From NCBI GenBank assembly GCA_029582155.1, contig CM055901.1, positions 45,599,580 to 45,663,579 of the forward strand: DNA of 64,000 bases. The letters run 5' to 3'. Shown here in pieces: positions 13,601 through 28,600 of this stretch; within the stretch, counting starts at the first letter, position 1; each line of letters begins with the position of its first letter. Origin of the DNA: Panopea generosa (lineage: Eukaryota; Mollusca; Bivalvia; Adapedonta; Hiatellidae). The translations under genes and the position numbers were made by a program. Under the pieces are notes generated by a model. It was not told the DNA's origin. It saw only the letters and a list, made by a program, of their open reading frames with translations, and searched no databases.

Positions 13601-16600
13601 TTTAGTTGCATTTATAAATTCTTCATGGGTTTTGTATAGTCCATTCAGAATTTGAGAAGAAGTGACAGGGTAGATCAGGTTAGTGACTTTGGCCTATTTG
13701 GATATCTTGTTAAAGAATTAATATAATCTAGATGTTTTTTGTTTTTTTTGCACTAATGCAAGTTAAAACGAACAACAAATACATGTTAATGTATTAGTGA
13801 TTGAAATATTATATTACAATATATGTTTTGCAAAGTATTTCTAAAATTTTATGCATGCTATTATAGTGCGGTTTACAGCGGGATGGACCCAATTCTTGCA
13901 GCCCCATTACAGGGTAATAAACGAGCAACATTACGGTAGCTCAAAAAAAAATTTCTTTTATCTAGATTAAAAATACTGTAATTTATTTTTAATAAAAAGG
14001 ATGAAGAAGACAGTTCTTATCGGTACAGCTGGCGATCACAGGAGCGGAGGTCAACTGAGGGGTCAAATGAAGGAGGAGAGAACTTGTGGCAACATTGTGC
14101 CTCTCTATCTGAAATGCACTATCATTGTTACGTAAAAGGTAATGGCTAGAAACAAATCATTGAGTAATGAGAACACAGAGGGCTGCAGAATAGATCATTT
14201 AATTTAATTTTGTATTAGTTTTTGTCTCGCTGCGATGAAGGAAAGACGAGATTAAGGTGTTGCTTTTCCATCAGTGGCGGTGGCAGCGACGGCGTCAAAC
14301 ATTTATATTTAGCTCCAATGTTAAGTTTTTGTTTTATAAGAACGAGGACACTCATACTTGGATCATAGTTACAACTAACACCCTGCATCACATTATATAC
14401 AGCAGATGCTGAGTGTGACCTACATTTCATGGTCCATTGACATTGTTTGATGCTGAATTTTGCATTTACCTCAAACGTTAAGTTTTCGTTTTTACACTAT
14501 TTCTCAACAAGTACAATTAAGTGCTAGGACACTCATACTTGGATCATAGTTACAACTAACACTCTGCATCACATTATATACTGCAGATGCTGAGTGTGAC
14601 CTACATTTCATGGTCCATTGACATTGTTTGATGCTGAATTTTGCATTTACCTCCAACATTAAGTTTTCGTTTTTACACTGTTTCTCAACAAGTACAAATG
14701 CTAGGACACTCATACTTGGATCATAGTTGCAACTAACACCCTGCATCACATTATATACTGCAGATGCTGAGTGTGACCTACATTTCATGGTCCATTGACA
14801 TTGTTTGATGCTGAATTTTGCATTTACCTCCAACGTTAAGTTTTCATTTTTACACTATTTCTCAATAAGTACTAGTGCTAGGACACTCATACTTGGATGA
14901 TAGTTACAACTAACACTATAGGACTTTATCTCAGATTTGTGCGTGATTCGACATTCTTTACACATGCATAAAAACCAGAAAAAAATAATTTAATCCATAT
15001 AATTCCAATCCTGATCATTATATCTAAATTGAGACTCCTCAAGTGAATAAAAAAACAAAACAATAAAAACCATATGTTACAAAGTAAACGCGTAAGACTA
15101 CATCACCTCTGTCCTGGTTGACATTAAATTCTCGAGATCAAATATATAATATTATCGTAACGACTATTGTTTCCATTATCAGATGAACTCTGTAACATTA
15201 GTTGGTTTATGGTAAAATGACGAAATATATTGCAGTGAAAAAATTAAACACCCGCCTTTTATCTCTCGATTTAGACAAATAAAAAATCAGTAATTCCAGG
15301 AAATACCCACGCAGTGTGTGTATATATATGTAGACGCTGACGTTGGTTTTTGTCTAAACGCTTGTTTTTAAAAAATGTGTCAATATTTATGAAGGTCATA
15401 TAAATTCACGCTCATTGATGAAGAATCCGAATTTGGAACGTTTTAAACAACTTTTACGTACAAGGTTTGTGTATTTTCATAGTCTCATGATCGTCTTCTT
15501 CTGAACTTCAACTAGATCTACATGAACATTTTTTTAATTTATTTTTCCTGTGGAAATTTTTGTCAATGACTAGCATTCACGTTCGGTTAACCAGGGTTGT
15601 GTTCAATGGTACACTATATACATCTCAAATCTGAACATTTTATGACCTACTTCATTGTTTCTCAAAACAATTTATGGTCTGATTGTGACGCCTGGTTAAA
15701 TCGCTGAACCAAAGAAATCTATAAAACAATAACCCGAAGAAAACAGCTTGGACCAGATCTAACATTTGTTTTCGTTGTGTTTTATTATTAAAAAACGCAT
15801 GGAACCATTGTGAACGTCATTTAAGTTTGTATATTGTTAAACCGACCAACAAAATGTTGATGCTTCTTTGTTCATGGGAGAAACATAAAAGTAGTCCGGC
15901 CGGTTCCAGGGTTTTATTGAAAAATAAAAGTCTTTAAAAAATTGACATTGTCCAATGAAAATGCTTTAAATACATATACATGTATATGATAATGAGATTG
16001 GAATTATCCTGCATTATATAATGCAGATGCTAAGTACTTTTCTTTTTTTTATTTATTTTAAAAAAAAAAAAAATTCTTTTTTTATTTTTTTATTTATTTA
16101 TTTTTTTTTTTATAAATATGTTAAACTTAGAAATACTGGTTAAAGTTTTGTGTGCAACTATCATATCAAGTTCATATTTAAAAAAAAACACTTAATGCAT
16201 TTGATCAAAACTTCACACAATACTTCAAACAATATTTCTTAGTTATTAAGCCTACTACATTAATCAAGTTAGATAACTCTTGCATGAATATAATATTTTA
16301 ATTTTTTGCTCTCCCATGTGTGTATTAACGGTGAAAGCGGACATGGCAAGACATATCATTCCGCAAAATTCTTGTTAGTTTGACTATTCTATAAATCAGT
16401 GAACTTTTGATATCATCCTCATTGGGGTCCCACATGTAATGTTGACTCAGTAATCTAAACTAACATTGCCCTAGTCATTTTAGACAACTACAAAACCTTT
16501 GTTGGGATTGAAATTCAACTACACATCTCCAATTTTACCAATTTTTTCCAAATTAAAAATTTAATGAAGATCTGCTCAATAATCAATTTTTTGTCGACAT

Positions 16601-19600
16601 ACGTTCAATAACGAAATAGTGCATGATTCTTTTTTTCTTAAATGACTACAAAGGTTGGGTATCACAATATTTTACATTAAATTGTATTTCAAGCTTGCTA
16701 ATCTCTGTGTTTAAATGAGTTCTGCTCCTTTATTTAGCATAAAATCACATTTTAATTGGCATCTGCTCAACAACTCAAATATTCATTGCCTTATTCTTTT
16801 AAAATTTGTACTCAAGGTTGTATGTCAATGGACCTTGTATGGGATTGAGATTTGGTTCCGTTACGTTTAATTTTACATAAATTTTACGTCCCTTATTTTT
16901 TTTCTAAATGTTACACAAAGTTGTTTATCAAAATACTTTGCATGGGATTAAATTCTAACACTGCACATGAAATCATTATTATACCCCCGACAAACGAAGT
17001 ATGCAAGAAACATAACTCTATTCTTGCTAATTACAGAGTTATTTCCCTTTGATAATTTTTCTTGTCCGGAGCATAACTTGAAAAGTACCGGATGGAATTT
17101 CATCAAGCTTCATACAATGGTAGAATATAATGAGAGGAAGTGCAGTGTACAAGAAACATAACTCTATTCTTGCTAATTACAGAGTTATTGCCCTTTGATA
17201 TATTTCCCTTGTCCAGAGCATTACTTTTAAAGTACTGGATGGAATTTCATCAAACTTCATACAATGGTAGAATATAATGAGAGGAAGTGCAGTGTACAGG
17301 TAACATAACTCTATTCTTGCTAATTACAGAGTTATTGCCCTTTGATATATTTCCCTTGTCCGGAGCATAACTTGAAAAGTACCGGATGGAATTTCATCAA
17401 GCTTCATACAATGGTAGAATATAATGAGAGGAAGTGCAGTGTACAAGAAACATAACTCTGTTCTTGCTAATTACAGAGTTATTGCCCTTTGATATATTTC
17501 CCTTGTCTGGAGCATAACTTTAAAACTATTGGATATAATTTAATAAAACTTCATACAATGGTAAACCATTTTCTGTCATGGCGGCGTTCGGGGGTATTCA
17601 TCACCTTCAGTGATAGCTCTAGTTTATGCTATTTTTCATGTGGTCCAGTGGGGGTAGGAAATGGTTAAGCCTGATTAACTTTGATGACATTTTCTGTATA
17701 GATAGAAAGCTTAGAATTTGAAATAAATCCAGTCACTGTCACTGTTTCTGATCATATTTTTGTTCATCAGTCTTCTGTCCATCTGACTGTCAACAATTAT
17801 AGTTTTCATAAAATTTGGGCCCATTATACATTGGGTGGGTGCTTTCAGTCATCCAAGATCATCACCAGGTTCCCGCCCATTTTTTTTTTTTTTTTTTTTT
17901 AAGTTTTAAAAAGATATCTCTGAAACCACTAAGCCATTTTCATTCAAGTTTTACTGAATTGTTGTTACAATTAATAGTGACCCTCTGTCAAAATAACTGA
18001 CTTTTTGTCCAAGCATCAAACAAGAGGGTGACTGGGACTTGTCCAATTCTTGTAAACTCTTATATAGGAAAAACATAAAAAAAATTTGTCTGGAACCACT
18101 GACTCAATTTAATACAACTTGTATCTAAGGTATTGCTCTTTAAGACATATATTTCTGACTTTCGTCATTCAAAGGGCAGCCATGACTCGACCAAATCTTC
18201 CAAAGTTGTTGGTTTTGTACCTGATTGTTAAACAAGATGGCTACCAGAGATATTGTTTTTGCTTTGAAAACATTAGATCTTGTATACTAGTAGTTTGTTT
18301 TGATTAAAATATTTATGGTTATAGGTGTGTTCCAAAGTCTCCAAAAAGGTCACATAATAGAGTGCCAGGATGTAGATGCAGCTATAAATAACATTTGTGA
18401 GGAGTCATTGCCATTGGAGACGAACATTACCACATTCTTGCATGCATCCTGTGGTCACTTCCAGCAACTTGTGAATGAGGTAAAAAATGATGAGGAGCAA
18501 CTGGCAGACCAGAATGTGATTGAGAATGGTTTAGAGGAAGTGAAACGACCATCTGTTAGGTTTATGGATATCCTTGATGACATAGAAATGTATGTATATA
18601 TATATATATTTTTTTTTTTGGGGTAACATTACGTAGTTTACAATGTAGTAGTGTAATAAACCCATGACATATTTTTGATATTAACCTAGTGTAATATCAC
18701 TAGATGTTTTCTGAATGACTCGGCACTTATATAATAAAATGCGGCAATTCTTTCAGACTTGCCGAAATACATAAATGATGTTGATTTGTCTGGTAAAGTG
18801 TGTTTTTGTTAAGATGAAATGTTGTATGGTAACTGACAGAAACCTATAAAGTCGATTTTATTCTCGTTACTTGTAGACGTGATCTGTTAAATAAATAACC
18901 ATTGTACCATTTCCTGAGTTATGTGATAAAAAGAATCGAACAATTGTGCTCATCGCATATTTGATAAATTTATTAAGAGAGTTGGGAAAAGCGATATATT
19001 GCTCTGCACAGAGCCTTGCTTGATATAGTTTGGCCAATAATAAATGAACACTCGTGTAAGATTTTCAATTTATTGTTTAACCCCTTTATCATATCGTTTT
19101 TTATATTAATTTATTTTAGCTCAATTTTTAAACCAGTCTCAAGTTTGCTTCCTTGAAAGAAACGGTATTTAGTGTTGTCTTTGAGGCAGCATCAGGTTGA
19201 GCTGGGGTTAGAACTAACAACCTCTGGCATGGGCAGCCATCACTCTATCCACTACACTAGCGCCCCTCTCATCATTTCTGTTCTTCATCATTTCTGTCAG
19301 TTCAATATTCAGTTATGCTCTGCTTCTCAGTACATGGTTAAAACCATTATTATTTGTGCAATCAGTTGTACAAGTCTAATCCATGCAGTATTATTACCCT
19401 TTACTACATAATAGTAGGGGTTTGATAGATTTATTTTGTCTGTCTATCCATTACATTTGACTGAATAATAAATCAGAGAGGTAATTTAGACAATGTTATA
19501 CAAATTATAAAGCAACTTTTGTTTGTATGAATTATACAGCAAAGGTATATAATGTCTTCTACAATGTCTACAACGTCTTCTACAATGTCTTCTACAATGT

Positions 19601-22600
19601 CTACAACGTCTTCTACAATGTCTACAACGTCTTCCACAATGTCTTCTACAATGTTCATAACATACAACGAATACCAGAATTACTTTAAGATATTTCAAAG
19701 ACTTGAAAAAGACTATAATTTTGTATTTGACTGTATGATCATTGCTTTTTTCAGTCATAAAGATATTTTGTATATTTAGTAGTTGTATAAACAGAATTAT
19801 CACAATATGCATACAAGACTTGATATCCAAGCCAATCATATTTTTATGGCACAAGTTAACCAAACTTCGAACTTCCTTAACAATCTTTCGCTCTATTAAT
19901 TAATTTCTTTTATTTAAGTGACACACCTTCGCTGAACAAACACATACCCAGTGTACTGGAGATACCCAAAGTCACCACAACCTTTGACCTGGAATCTCTT
20001 CACCTTGACATTCCATGTGAACCTATTAAAAATCTCCATGGTCTGATCAAGAACAAGGTGCTTGACTGTGTCCAAAAGTGGTTCAGACCAGTTTCATCTA
20101 GCCCGGACTTCTACTTCTATTGTCCAGAAACACCAATGGTAAACGGATATGTTTTGTCCAGTTGCTTACAAGATGGCTGCCAGAAAATTACTGATAATAT
20201 CTAGAAATGGCTTAATCATAATTAATGTTTTCTGGTGAAGACCTAATTTTAAATATTTTAATTTGATTACATCAGTTTTAATTCATTTACAGTAATTTAG
20301 TCCCTTACTGGCTGACAACTTAAGGCTTATTGGATTGCTCTATTCTGCCAACACATTATTCCACAGAAATCAATGGGTATATAAGTGTCTGGGGTTAGTA
20401 ATTGTTTGAATGGTTGAAAAACATTTCAATTTTCACAAAGGGGTAGGAGGTTCCAAAAAAAGACTTAAAAGTGAGTATTTTAAAAAATTAGTCTTAGAAA
20501 AAAACAGCCAACCAAAATTGTCCATGTATGTCATCAATATCCACATAAGCAGGGATTTCATGTAATTAAATTAAAGAGCCAAATGAATCTATTGAGCTAC
20601 TTAGACTCATTTTGGCTCTTTTATCCATAAGGATATTGATGTTTTTTGCAGAACGAAGAGCTGTCTGATGACAGGGAAACAACTGCCTCTGATGCTGGCA
20701 CAGGTAAAAATAGACAAAAATGTTTAACTTAACAACAAGCATAGGTAGTACTTTCCATATATGTTGTGTTGGGTCAAAGAGGAGTCTAGAGTGTCATTCA
20801 CCTACCACAGCATCTGGATAAAACAACCAACACATCTACAGTTTTTTGTGACTGTAATATGAGGCACCTACTGTCTATAACTGTTAACCACAAGTTAACT
20901 GTTTTTGGGTACAAGTACATAATGTTTTCTTAGTGACAGATTTTAAGTGTAAATGTTTTGCGTGTGTTGTGACTATGATTATATAGCCATGTATGCTAAC
21001 TTCGTAATATTATTTTTGTGACTGATTTTAAGCATAAGACTTAAATAATTATGAAAGTTATAATTAACCGCAAGTAATGTGTTCCTTGCAGCTATTGTGG
21101 AGTGGGTGGTCCAGGGGTTGGCCATAGTTCCCAGGTTCAGAGGGTCGTGGGTTTAGTTGGTTCTACCCGAAAGACTTGGAGCATGAGTTGTATAAGTTGT
21201 AGTAACTTATCAATAATCCAAGTTAAAAAAAAAGATTAATATTAACAATCAACATAAAAAATATATAAATTTTTTATCTAAATATCTCTTAATAAAATGA
21301 TAACAAAAATCTTCATCAAACCTACATAAAATAGCTGCGTAAATGCGGCATTTATAAGGAGTTGAGCAAAAAGCTTGATAAACTCAGGTACAATTTTTAT
21401 GTTTATGCAGATGCCAATACTGCTAGCTTTTATGCATGTTTAAGTTAAGTATACACAGCTATATAGCTACTTTTAACGTACATTTTGTTTAGCTATTTTT
21501 AGCTCTACTTGCCAAAGGCCAGAAGTGCTTATGCGATAGCGTGTTGTCCGTCGTCAGTCGTCTGTCATCAGTTAGCAGCACTTTCTCTGAAACCACTAGG
21601 CCAATTAATCTGAAACTTCACATGGATGTTTCTATTGCATCGGAGACTAACAGAAGATTTTTTATCTGAAATTCAAGATGGCTACCATTACTAAAAATAA
21701 TCCAAAGCATAAAAAATCTTCTTCTCATGAATGGCCCAACAGATTTTCAAAATGTTTATGTAGTAATGATGACCAGCTATAGTTTTGTTAAGATTTGTTC
21801 AAATGGTGTCCCTAGGGTTAAAAATTATTATACCAGCTTGCTATATGATATAGTTATATGATATAGTTCAAGTATAACACCAACTTTCTATATGATATAG
21901 TTCAAGTATCACACCAACTTTCTATATGATATAGTTATATGATATAGTACAAATATAACACCAACTTTATATATAATATAGTTTGAGTATTACACTAAAT
22001 TTCTATATGATATAGTTCGAGTATTACACCAACTTTCTATATGATATAGTTCAAGTATTACACTAACTTGCTATATGATATAGTTTAAGTATTACACCTG
22101 CTTGATATATGGTATAGTCTGAATATTACCTCCACTTGCTATATGATGTAGTTCGAGTATTACACTTAATATATGGAGTTGTTTGAGTATAATATACACA
22201 TGCTAAATGGATTTGTTGGAGTATAATGTACACATGCTATATGCAGGAGTATAAGATCCACTCGCTGTATCATTCCATTAGTGGTAAAAAAGTGCCTTCT
22301 TACTTCATATAGCACTTAGCACATTTTTAGCTCTACTGGCCAAAGGCCAGAAGGGCTTATGCTATTGTGTGTTGTCCGGCGTCTGTTGTCTGTCATCCAT
22401 TAGCAGCACTTTCTCTGAAACCACTAGGCCAATTAAACTGAAACTTCACATGGATGTTTCTATTGCATCGGAGACTATACAGATGTTGTTTTTTTTATCT
22501 GAAATCCAAGATGGCCGCCATTGCTAAAAATATTCTAAAACTTAAAAAATCTTTTTCTAATAAATGGCCAAACAGATTTTCAAAATGTTTATGTAGTAAT

Positions 22601-25600
22601 GATGACGAACTGTATTTTGTTAGATTTGTTCAAATGGTGTCCCTAGGGTTAAAAATGACCCCGACCTGAGGGTTCAATTAGGGGACACATGTCAGTATAA
22701 TATATATATATATTTTTTTTTTTTTAAAATGGAAATGACTTTGCCTATATCTTCACAGAAGCATTGTTTGGTGAAGGAGGTTCAGATTTTAAAAATGACT
22801 GGGTTCCACTGTCTAAAGGGGTCAGGAGGGGTCCCAAAAGGGTAAAAATTTGGAATTACTAAAATCGTTTTCTTAAGAACCAGTATGTCAGATTTGTTCA
22901 TTGTGGCATAAATTATCGTTATGTGTAGGGGTTTGAACTGAAATATCACATGGATGTTTCTATTGCATAGGAGACTATACAGAATTTTTTTTTTTTTTTT
23001 CGATCTGAAATTCAAGATGGCCACCGTTACTAAAAATAGTCCAAAACTTAAAAAATCTTTTCATAGCAGCTCAACAGATTTTCAGAATGTTTATGTAGTA
23101 ATGATGACCAACTATAGTTTTGTTAGATTTGTTCAAATGCTGTCCTTAGGGTTAAAAATGACCCTGCCCCAATTTTTCTATTGCATAGGAGAATTTCAGT
23201 ATGAGTCAGTAGAGCATCCTCAGGCCCTCTTGGGCCTCATATTTGGACAAGCTTTGATAAAAAATTTTACTTTTTGAACTTGTTAACATAGTTAAAACAC
23301 CTGTAATTCTGTCCCCAGGAATGGCCAATACTGCAACAGATTTACCTGAAGCTGATGTAACCATGGTAACAGACAGTTTACCTCTTCCGATACCACCATC
23401 ACACCAGTCCACAATATCCATGTGTGACTCAGAGGAATCAATGGAAGATGATGCTGACCTTGACATTGACTTCACCTTGGATGACAAGAGTGACCAATCA
23501 CCACTGTTTATCAACTTTACGTGCACCGTGAAAAGTCGTCTGCAACAGTACAGTATTTCCTTGAAGAATATTGCTGCTTGTTTGAGTAAGTGTTCTGGAG
23601 TAGACAGTCGTCTGTGTTATATTCCTGTATGCACTGCATCTAAATGAAATAAAATTTCATCTAAATATTTAAAAGAAATTAAAACTGGTAGAGGAATAAA
23701 ATACCACACCATATTTAACTTATGGGAAAAAATGGTTTGAATATCATCACAAAAAGTTATTTTACTCTATTTGTTTGTTTGAATATTTAGCATTATTTAG
23801 CTAGCAGATGATCAGTAAACCTAACAACTCTTGCCTTGGATCCCTGAAGGTTAACTAGTACTTGAAAACACCCAATCTCTGCAAGTAACTGATAACTATC
23901 TTGCTCAAATCAACAGTGAGAGAAGTAACACATTGAGATGCAACATCATTTATTACCATATTTACCAGATGTATTTGTACATCCGATGTATTGGGACACT
24001 CTTATTTTTTTGATAATAAAAACTGGGACATGTTACAATTTTTTAAAAAATCTGATAATTTTTTGCTCAAAAGTTTTGGGACACGTATAAATTTTTATTT
24101 TGTACATTGTTATTTCCTTTCTCTGATAATTTTGCATATTTTATATGTTTTAATTTTATTATATCCATGAAAAACATTGTACATTGTAATTTTCTATTTC
24201 CGATAATTTCCCGTGTATATTTTACAAGATTATGTAAACTAATGATTGCTCTCTTTGTTATTTAAAGTCTATAAATTGCCATACCTGTAACTTTAATTTA
24301 TTTCTTTGTTATAAGTTTAAATCCCGAATTATCCATGAAAAGCAATGCCTAGGGCACCGTTGCTATGCTTGTAAACGTGTGATAAAACAATCAGGTGATG
24401 CATGGCCTGCTTACACAACTCCCCAGTTAACTGATCTATTTATTTAAACACCGATATTAAGTCGCTTACTGTAATATGATTGACAATTAAAAAAGCGTTC
24501 ATGCCTTGTTACATCGTCCTTTCCACTTAGTGAAATTGAATGCTATGTAAAATGACACAAGAAACTGTTAGTGACGACATCGCACATTGGCACATTGGTC
24601 AAAAATAAATTGTGTCGGCGTTAAAGACATATTCAGTTGTGAAATAAAAACATGGACTGGTTCACATTTATTTGTTAAATACTTTCTCAATACCGTAATG
24701 TTAACTTTAGTGTAAACCAGTCTGGCTTTGAGTGGACATTTCATGATTACGTGACCGTAATGTATTTATCTGATGAAATTGACATGACGCACTTGCCATG
24801 TGTATTTAATTTCAAAGGACGCAAAGCAATTGTGTTTTCGAAAATTGATTGATCTTTTAGTATGGGATATATATCGGTGGATAATTTATTAATTTTTTAA
24901 CAAAAATATGTTAGTGATGACGAAGCGTGATGGAGTGACTGTCAAAGAGACGACTGTTCTTTGGTTGAAAAACAATCATTTTTAAACGACACCTAGTTTC
25001 AAACTAACAATTACTTTTAACTATTATCTTTCTTCTCGTTTGTTTTGAGTTGATTCCAGTTTACTATAGCACCCCTTTATTTAATTCTCAAACAAAGGTA
25101 ATTCTGACGTTATCACTTTCGCGTCAGCGTGTATAAAAAATGTACCCGGCGTACTTCAAAGCACGCAGGCACGCTACATCAGGGCTTGCAGTTTTGCAAA
25201 GTGTTTAGAGAAATATCAACACAATTTATTGATTAGTTGTTTCTTTATATTTATATGATTAAAAAAAAAACAACAGTTATTGTTTGTTTCAATGGATTAA
25301 AAAACAACAGCACAACATGCATGTTTTTTTGTTTTACTGGTACTGTACTTACCTAATTGCAGTGTGATTAATTTAACATAGTTTTTTATGTTTTCTTTTG
25401 TATTGTGACGAATCTATACTGTATTTATCTCTTGGGACAGTTAACAAATATTTGTTTTATTTTTATTATTTATTGCTGGCCTAATACATAGAGTAAATAT
25501 TAGTCTCATCATGGAGCTGGGGCTGGGCGAGGATTCAAACTCATCACCCCTGGTATATTGACACAGAGATGTCTAATACACAAGGTTAACACAATTTTGG

Positions 25601-28600
25601 ATGTGATATGAATGTGTTTAAAATCCTTGTTATTTGTCTTTTTTTACCCATGACTAGAATTTCTTTATTCACAACTAAGTCATTCAGATGAAATATAACT
25701 AAATGCTTTCAATTGAAACTTGAAATTTCAGGTGAACTTTCAACTGTGATTGAAAATTTATCTGAGGTTGATTTAGGTGACCTCAAGATTACCTTTGACC
25801 TGAACTGTTTGACTTTACCAAGCGACCTTGAGACATCATCGCCACGGAGACAGTCTTACATACGGATGCTTTCCAACTCAAGCTTGGGTGGCTATTCCAA
25901 CTCAAGTTCAGATGCTGGCGACAGGTTAAGTTCCATGTAAGTAGCATCATGATTCAATTTTTTGCTCTACTAGCCAAAGGCCAGAAGTGCTTATGCGATG
26001 GCACCTTGTCCGGCGTCCGTCTTCTGTTGTCCGTCATCTGTTAGCAGCACTTTTTATGAAACCACTGGGCCATTTGAACTTAAATTTCACATGGTATTTC
26101 TATTGCATAGGAGACTATACAGAAGATTTTGGGGTTTTTTTTCGATCTGAAATTCAAGATGGCCGCCGTTGCTAAAAATAGTCCAAAACTTAAAAAATCT
26201 TCTTCGCATGAATGGCCGAACAGATTTTCAAAATGTTTATGTAGTAATGATGACCAACTATAGTTTTGTTAGATTTTTCAAATGGTGTCCCTAGAGTTAA
26301 AAATAACCCCATCCCGAGGGTTCAATTAGGGGACACATGACAATATGATATTTTTAATTTTTTATTTTTTTTAAATGGAAATGATTTTGCATATATCTTT
26401 ACAAAAGCATTGTTAGGTGAAGGAGGTTCAGATTTGTAAAAATGACTTGGTTCCTCTGTCTTAAGATTTGTACATATTTGATATAAATCAGCCCTATGTG
26501 TAGGGGTTTGATTGCAGATAAGAATTTAGGGGCTAAAACATATAGGGGCCCTTTAAGGGGACTTGGAATTTAACATAGATGGATGTTTCTATTGCATAGG
26601 AGACTATACAGAAGTTTGTTTTTTTTTCTATCTAAATTTCAAGATGGCCACCGTTACTAAAAATAGTCCAAAATTTAAAAACTCTTCTTTTCATGAACGG
26701 CCCAACAGATTTTCAAAATGTTTATGTAGTAATGATGACCAACTATAGGTTTGTTATTTTTGTTCAAATGGTGTCCTTAGGATTAAAAATGACCCCGCCG
26801 TGATGTTTCTATTGCATAGGAGAATTTCAAAAATTGAATTTTCAATCTGCACTGGAAAAGCCCATGAAAGATACTTTCCTTGTATGCAACTCTGTGTGAT
26901 TTTTTTCTAGTTTATTTTTTATAGTAGTGCAACACTACTATAGTATTTATGAATAAATACGTCAAAGCACGAGGATTTTATGAATGGCGTTGCATCATAG
27001 CATGATGAATTTGTCATAGCATGAGGATTTTATGAATGGCATTACGTCTCAGCACGAGAAATATTTAACCCAGGTAAAAATGCAGATATCCTTATCCAGT
27101 GTGGAAGAAATTTTTATCTCACTCTTGGGCAGAGATAAAATAGTCGCACTATGACGTTGGAACCAATTAGAAGACGTATAATTAATGGTAACTATGTAAA
27201 CAGCTCTATCAAACAAACTTGAGATGAATGTTTGATATAAAGGACGTAAAATATAAGGTTGATATGTTTCACATGGCACGAATGCATGTAAGGCATGTAC
27301 ATATAAAAAAATGGACTCATTTAGAATTAACTAAATACAAACAAAAATGCACAACAAACAAAAGTTGATGATTAATTGATTACATTTTAAAAAGATGGAA
27401 ATCTCAGAGCAAGTCCGTAGATGGTATTATTTTTTTTTTAGGCTGTGTTGATTTTTTTCCTTTTCCTACAGATATCTACATAACCAGATTCTACTTGCTA
27501 CAACCCTCAAATTCATTAATATTAGATCTTTATATAAATAACTGGTTAAGAAATTCCACAAAGTTGTTTGTGTTTAAGAGTAAGACATTAGTGATTGATC
27601 TACACTCCATGTTGATGATTAATTTTAATAATTACTTTTAGTGATGTGAAACACCTGAGAGACCCTATAGTACATCTGCCACAGATGCAGCAGGATGCGG
27701 TTACCAAATGTATGGAAGAGGTAATATCTGCAAATATTTATGTTTTATTTCATCCACTGTACAAGGATGTTTTTGGATATTACATATTCATTTTTTATAC
27801 AAGATGTTTTTATAATTATTAATATTTCATCATAGTACATTTATATGAGAAAGTCAGGGGCCAGCGACTTGCAGAAGGATGGTGGCTCTACTCAGATTTA
27901 TTCTGAGGTTAATGTTCTCCACCAATAAAACTGGATATGCCATTACATTTATTTATTATTTATTTGTACTGATATTTACAGTGTTAACAGAATATTTGTA
28001 TTATCATCATACCTATCTTTGAACAAGAAACTTTATATATACAGATCTACAGATTTTACATCAAACTTGTTGAAGACATTTTGATTTGTTCATTAATACA
28101 TTTTATTGCTAGTACAAACAACCAAAGGTCCAACAGTCAAGTAACAGTAGATAGAGGATCTTACATGAGTGCTTGTTTATTATTGAATTTATTAAATGAG
28201 TTGGCAAAAATATATAATGCAAGGCTTTGCCAAGCATTATATCATTTTTGCAATGAGTTGATAAATACTGTTAGTTCTCTCTATCTGTTTGGTCATCAGT
28301 ACATTCTATAGAATTTTTTCATCATTAATTATGTTTTATTGCTCAACCGTGACAATATTTCACCTCACTGTCAGACTCGCTATAAGAAACAGACAACATT
28401 CATGGTTATGACAAATGTCGAGGTCACTGTTTCCATAAATAGATATATTCTAGTTTCTTCTGTTTCCATAAATAGATATATTCTAGTTTCCAATCAGTTT
28501 TTGTAAGATACTTTACAGTTTCCAGTTAATCTTGTTAGTAATTATTTTGGGAGTTGTTAGTTTATTTACTAACTTAAAATCTTCTCTGCAAATTACTACA

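Noticed and set aside
19473..19863. Arg/Cys/His-rich and Asp/Val-rich minus-strand frames
   Set aside because: They come from a 12/9-base microsatellite whose units are multiples of three.
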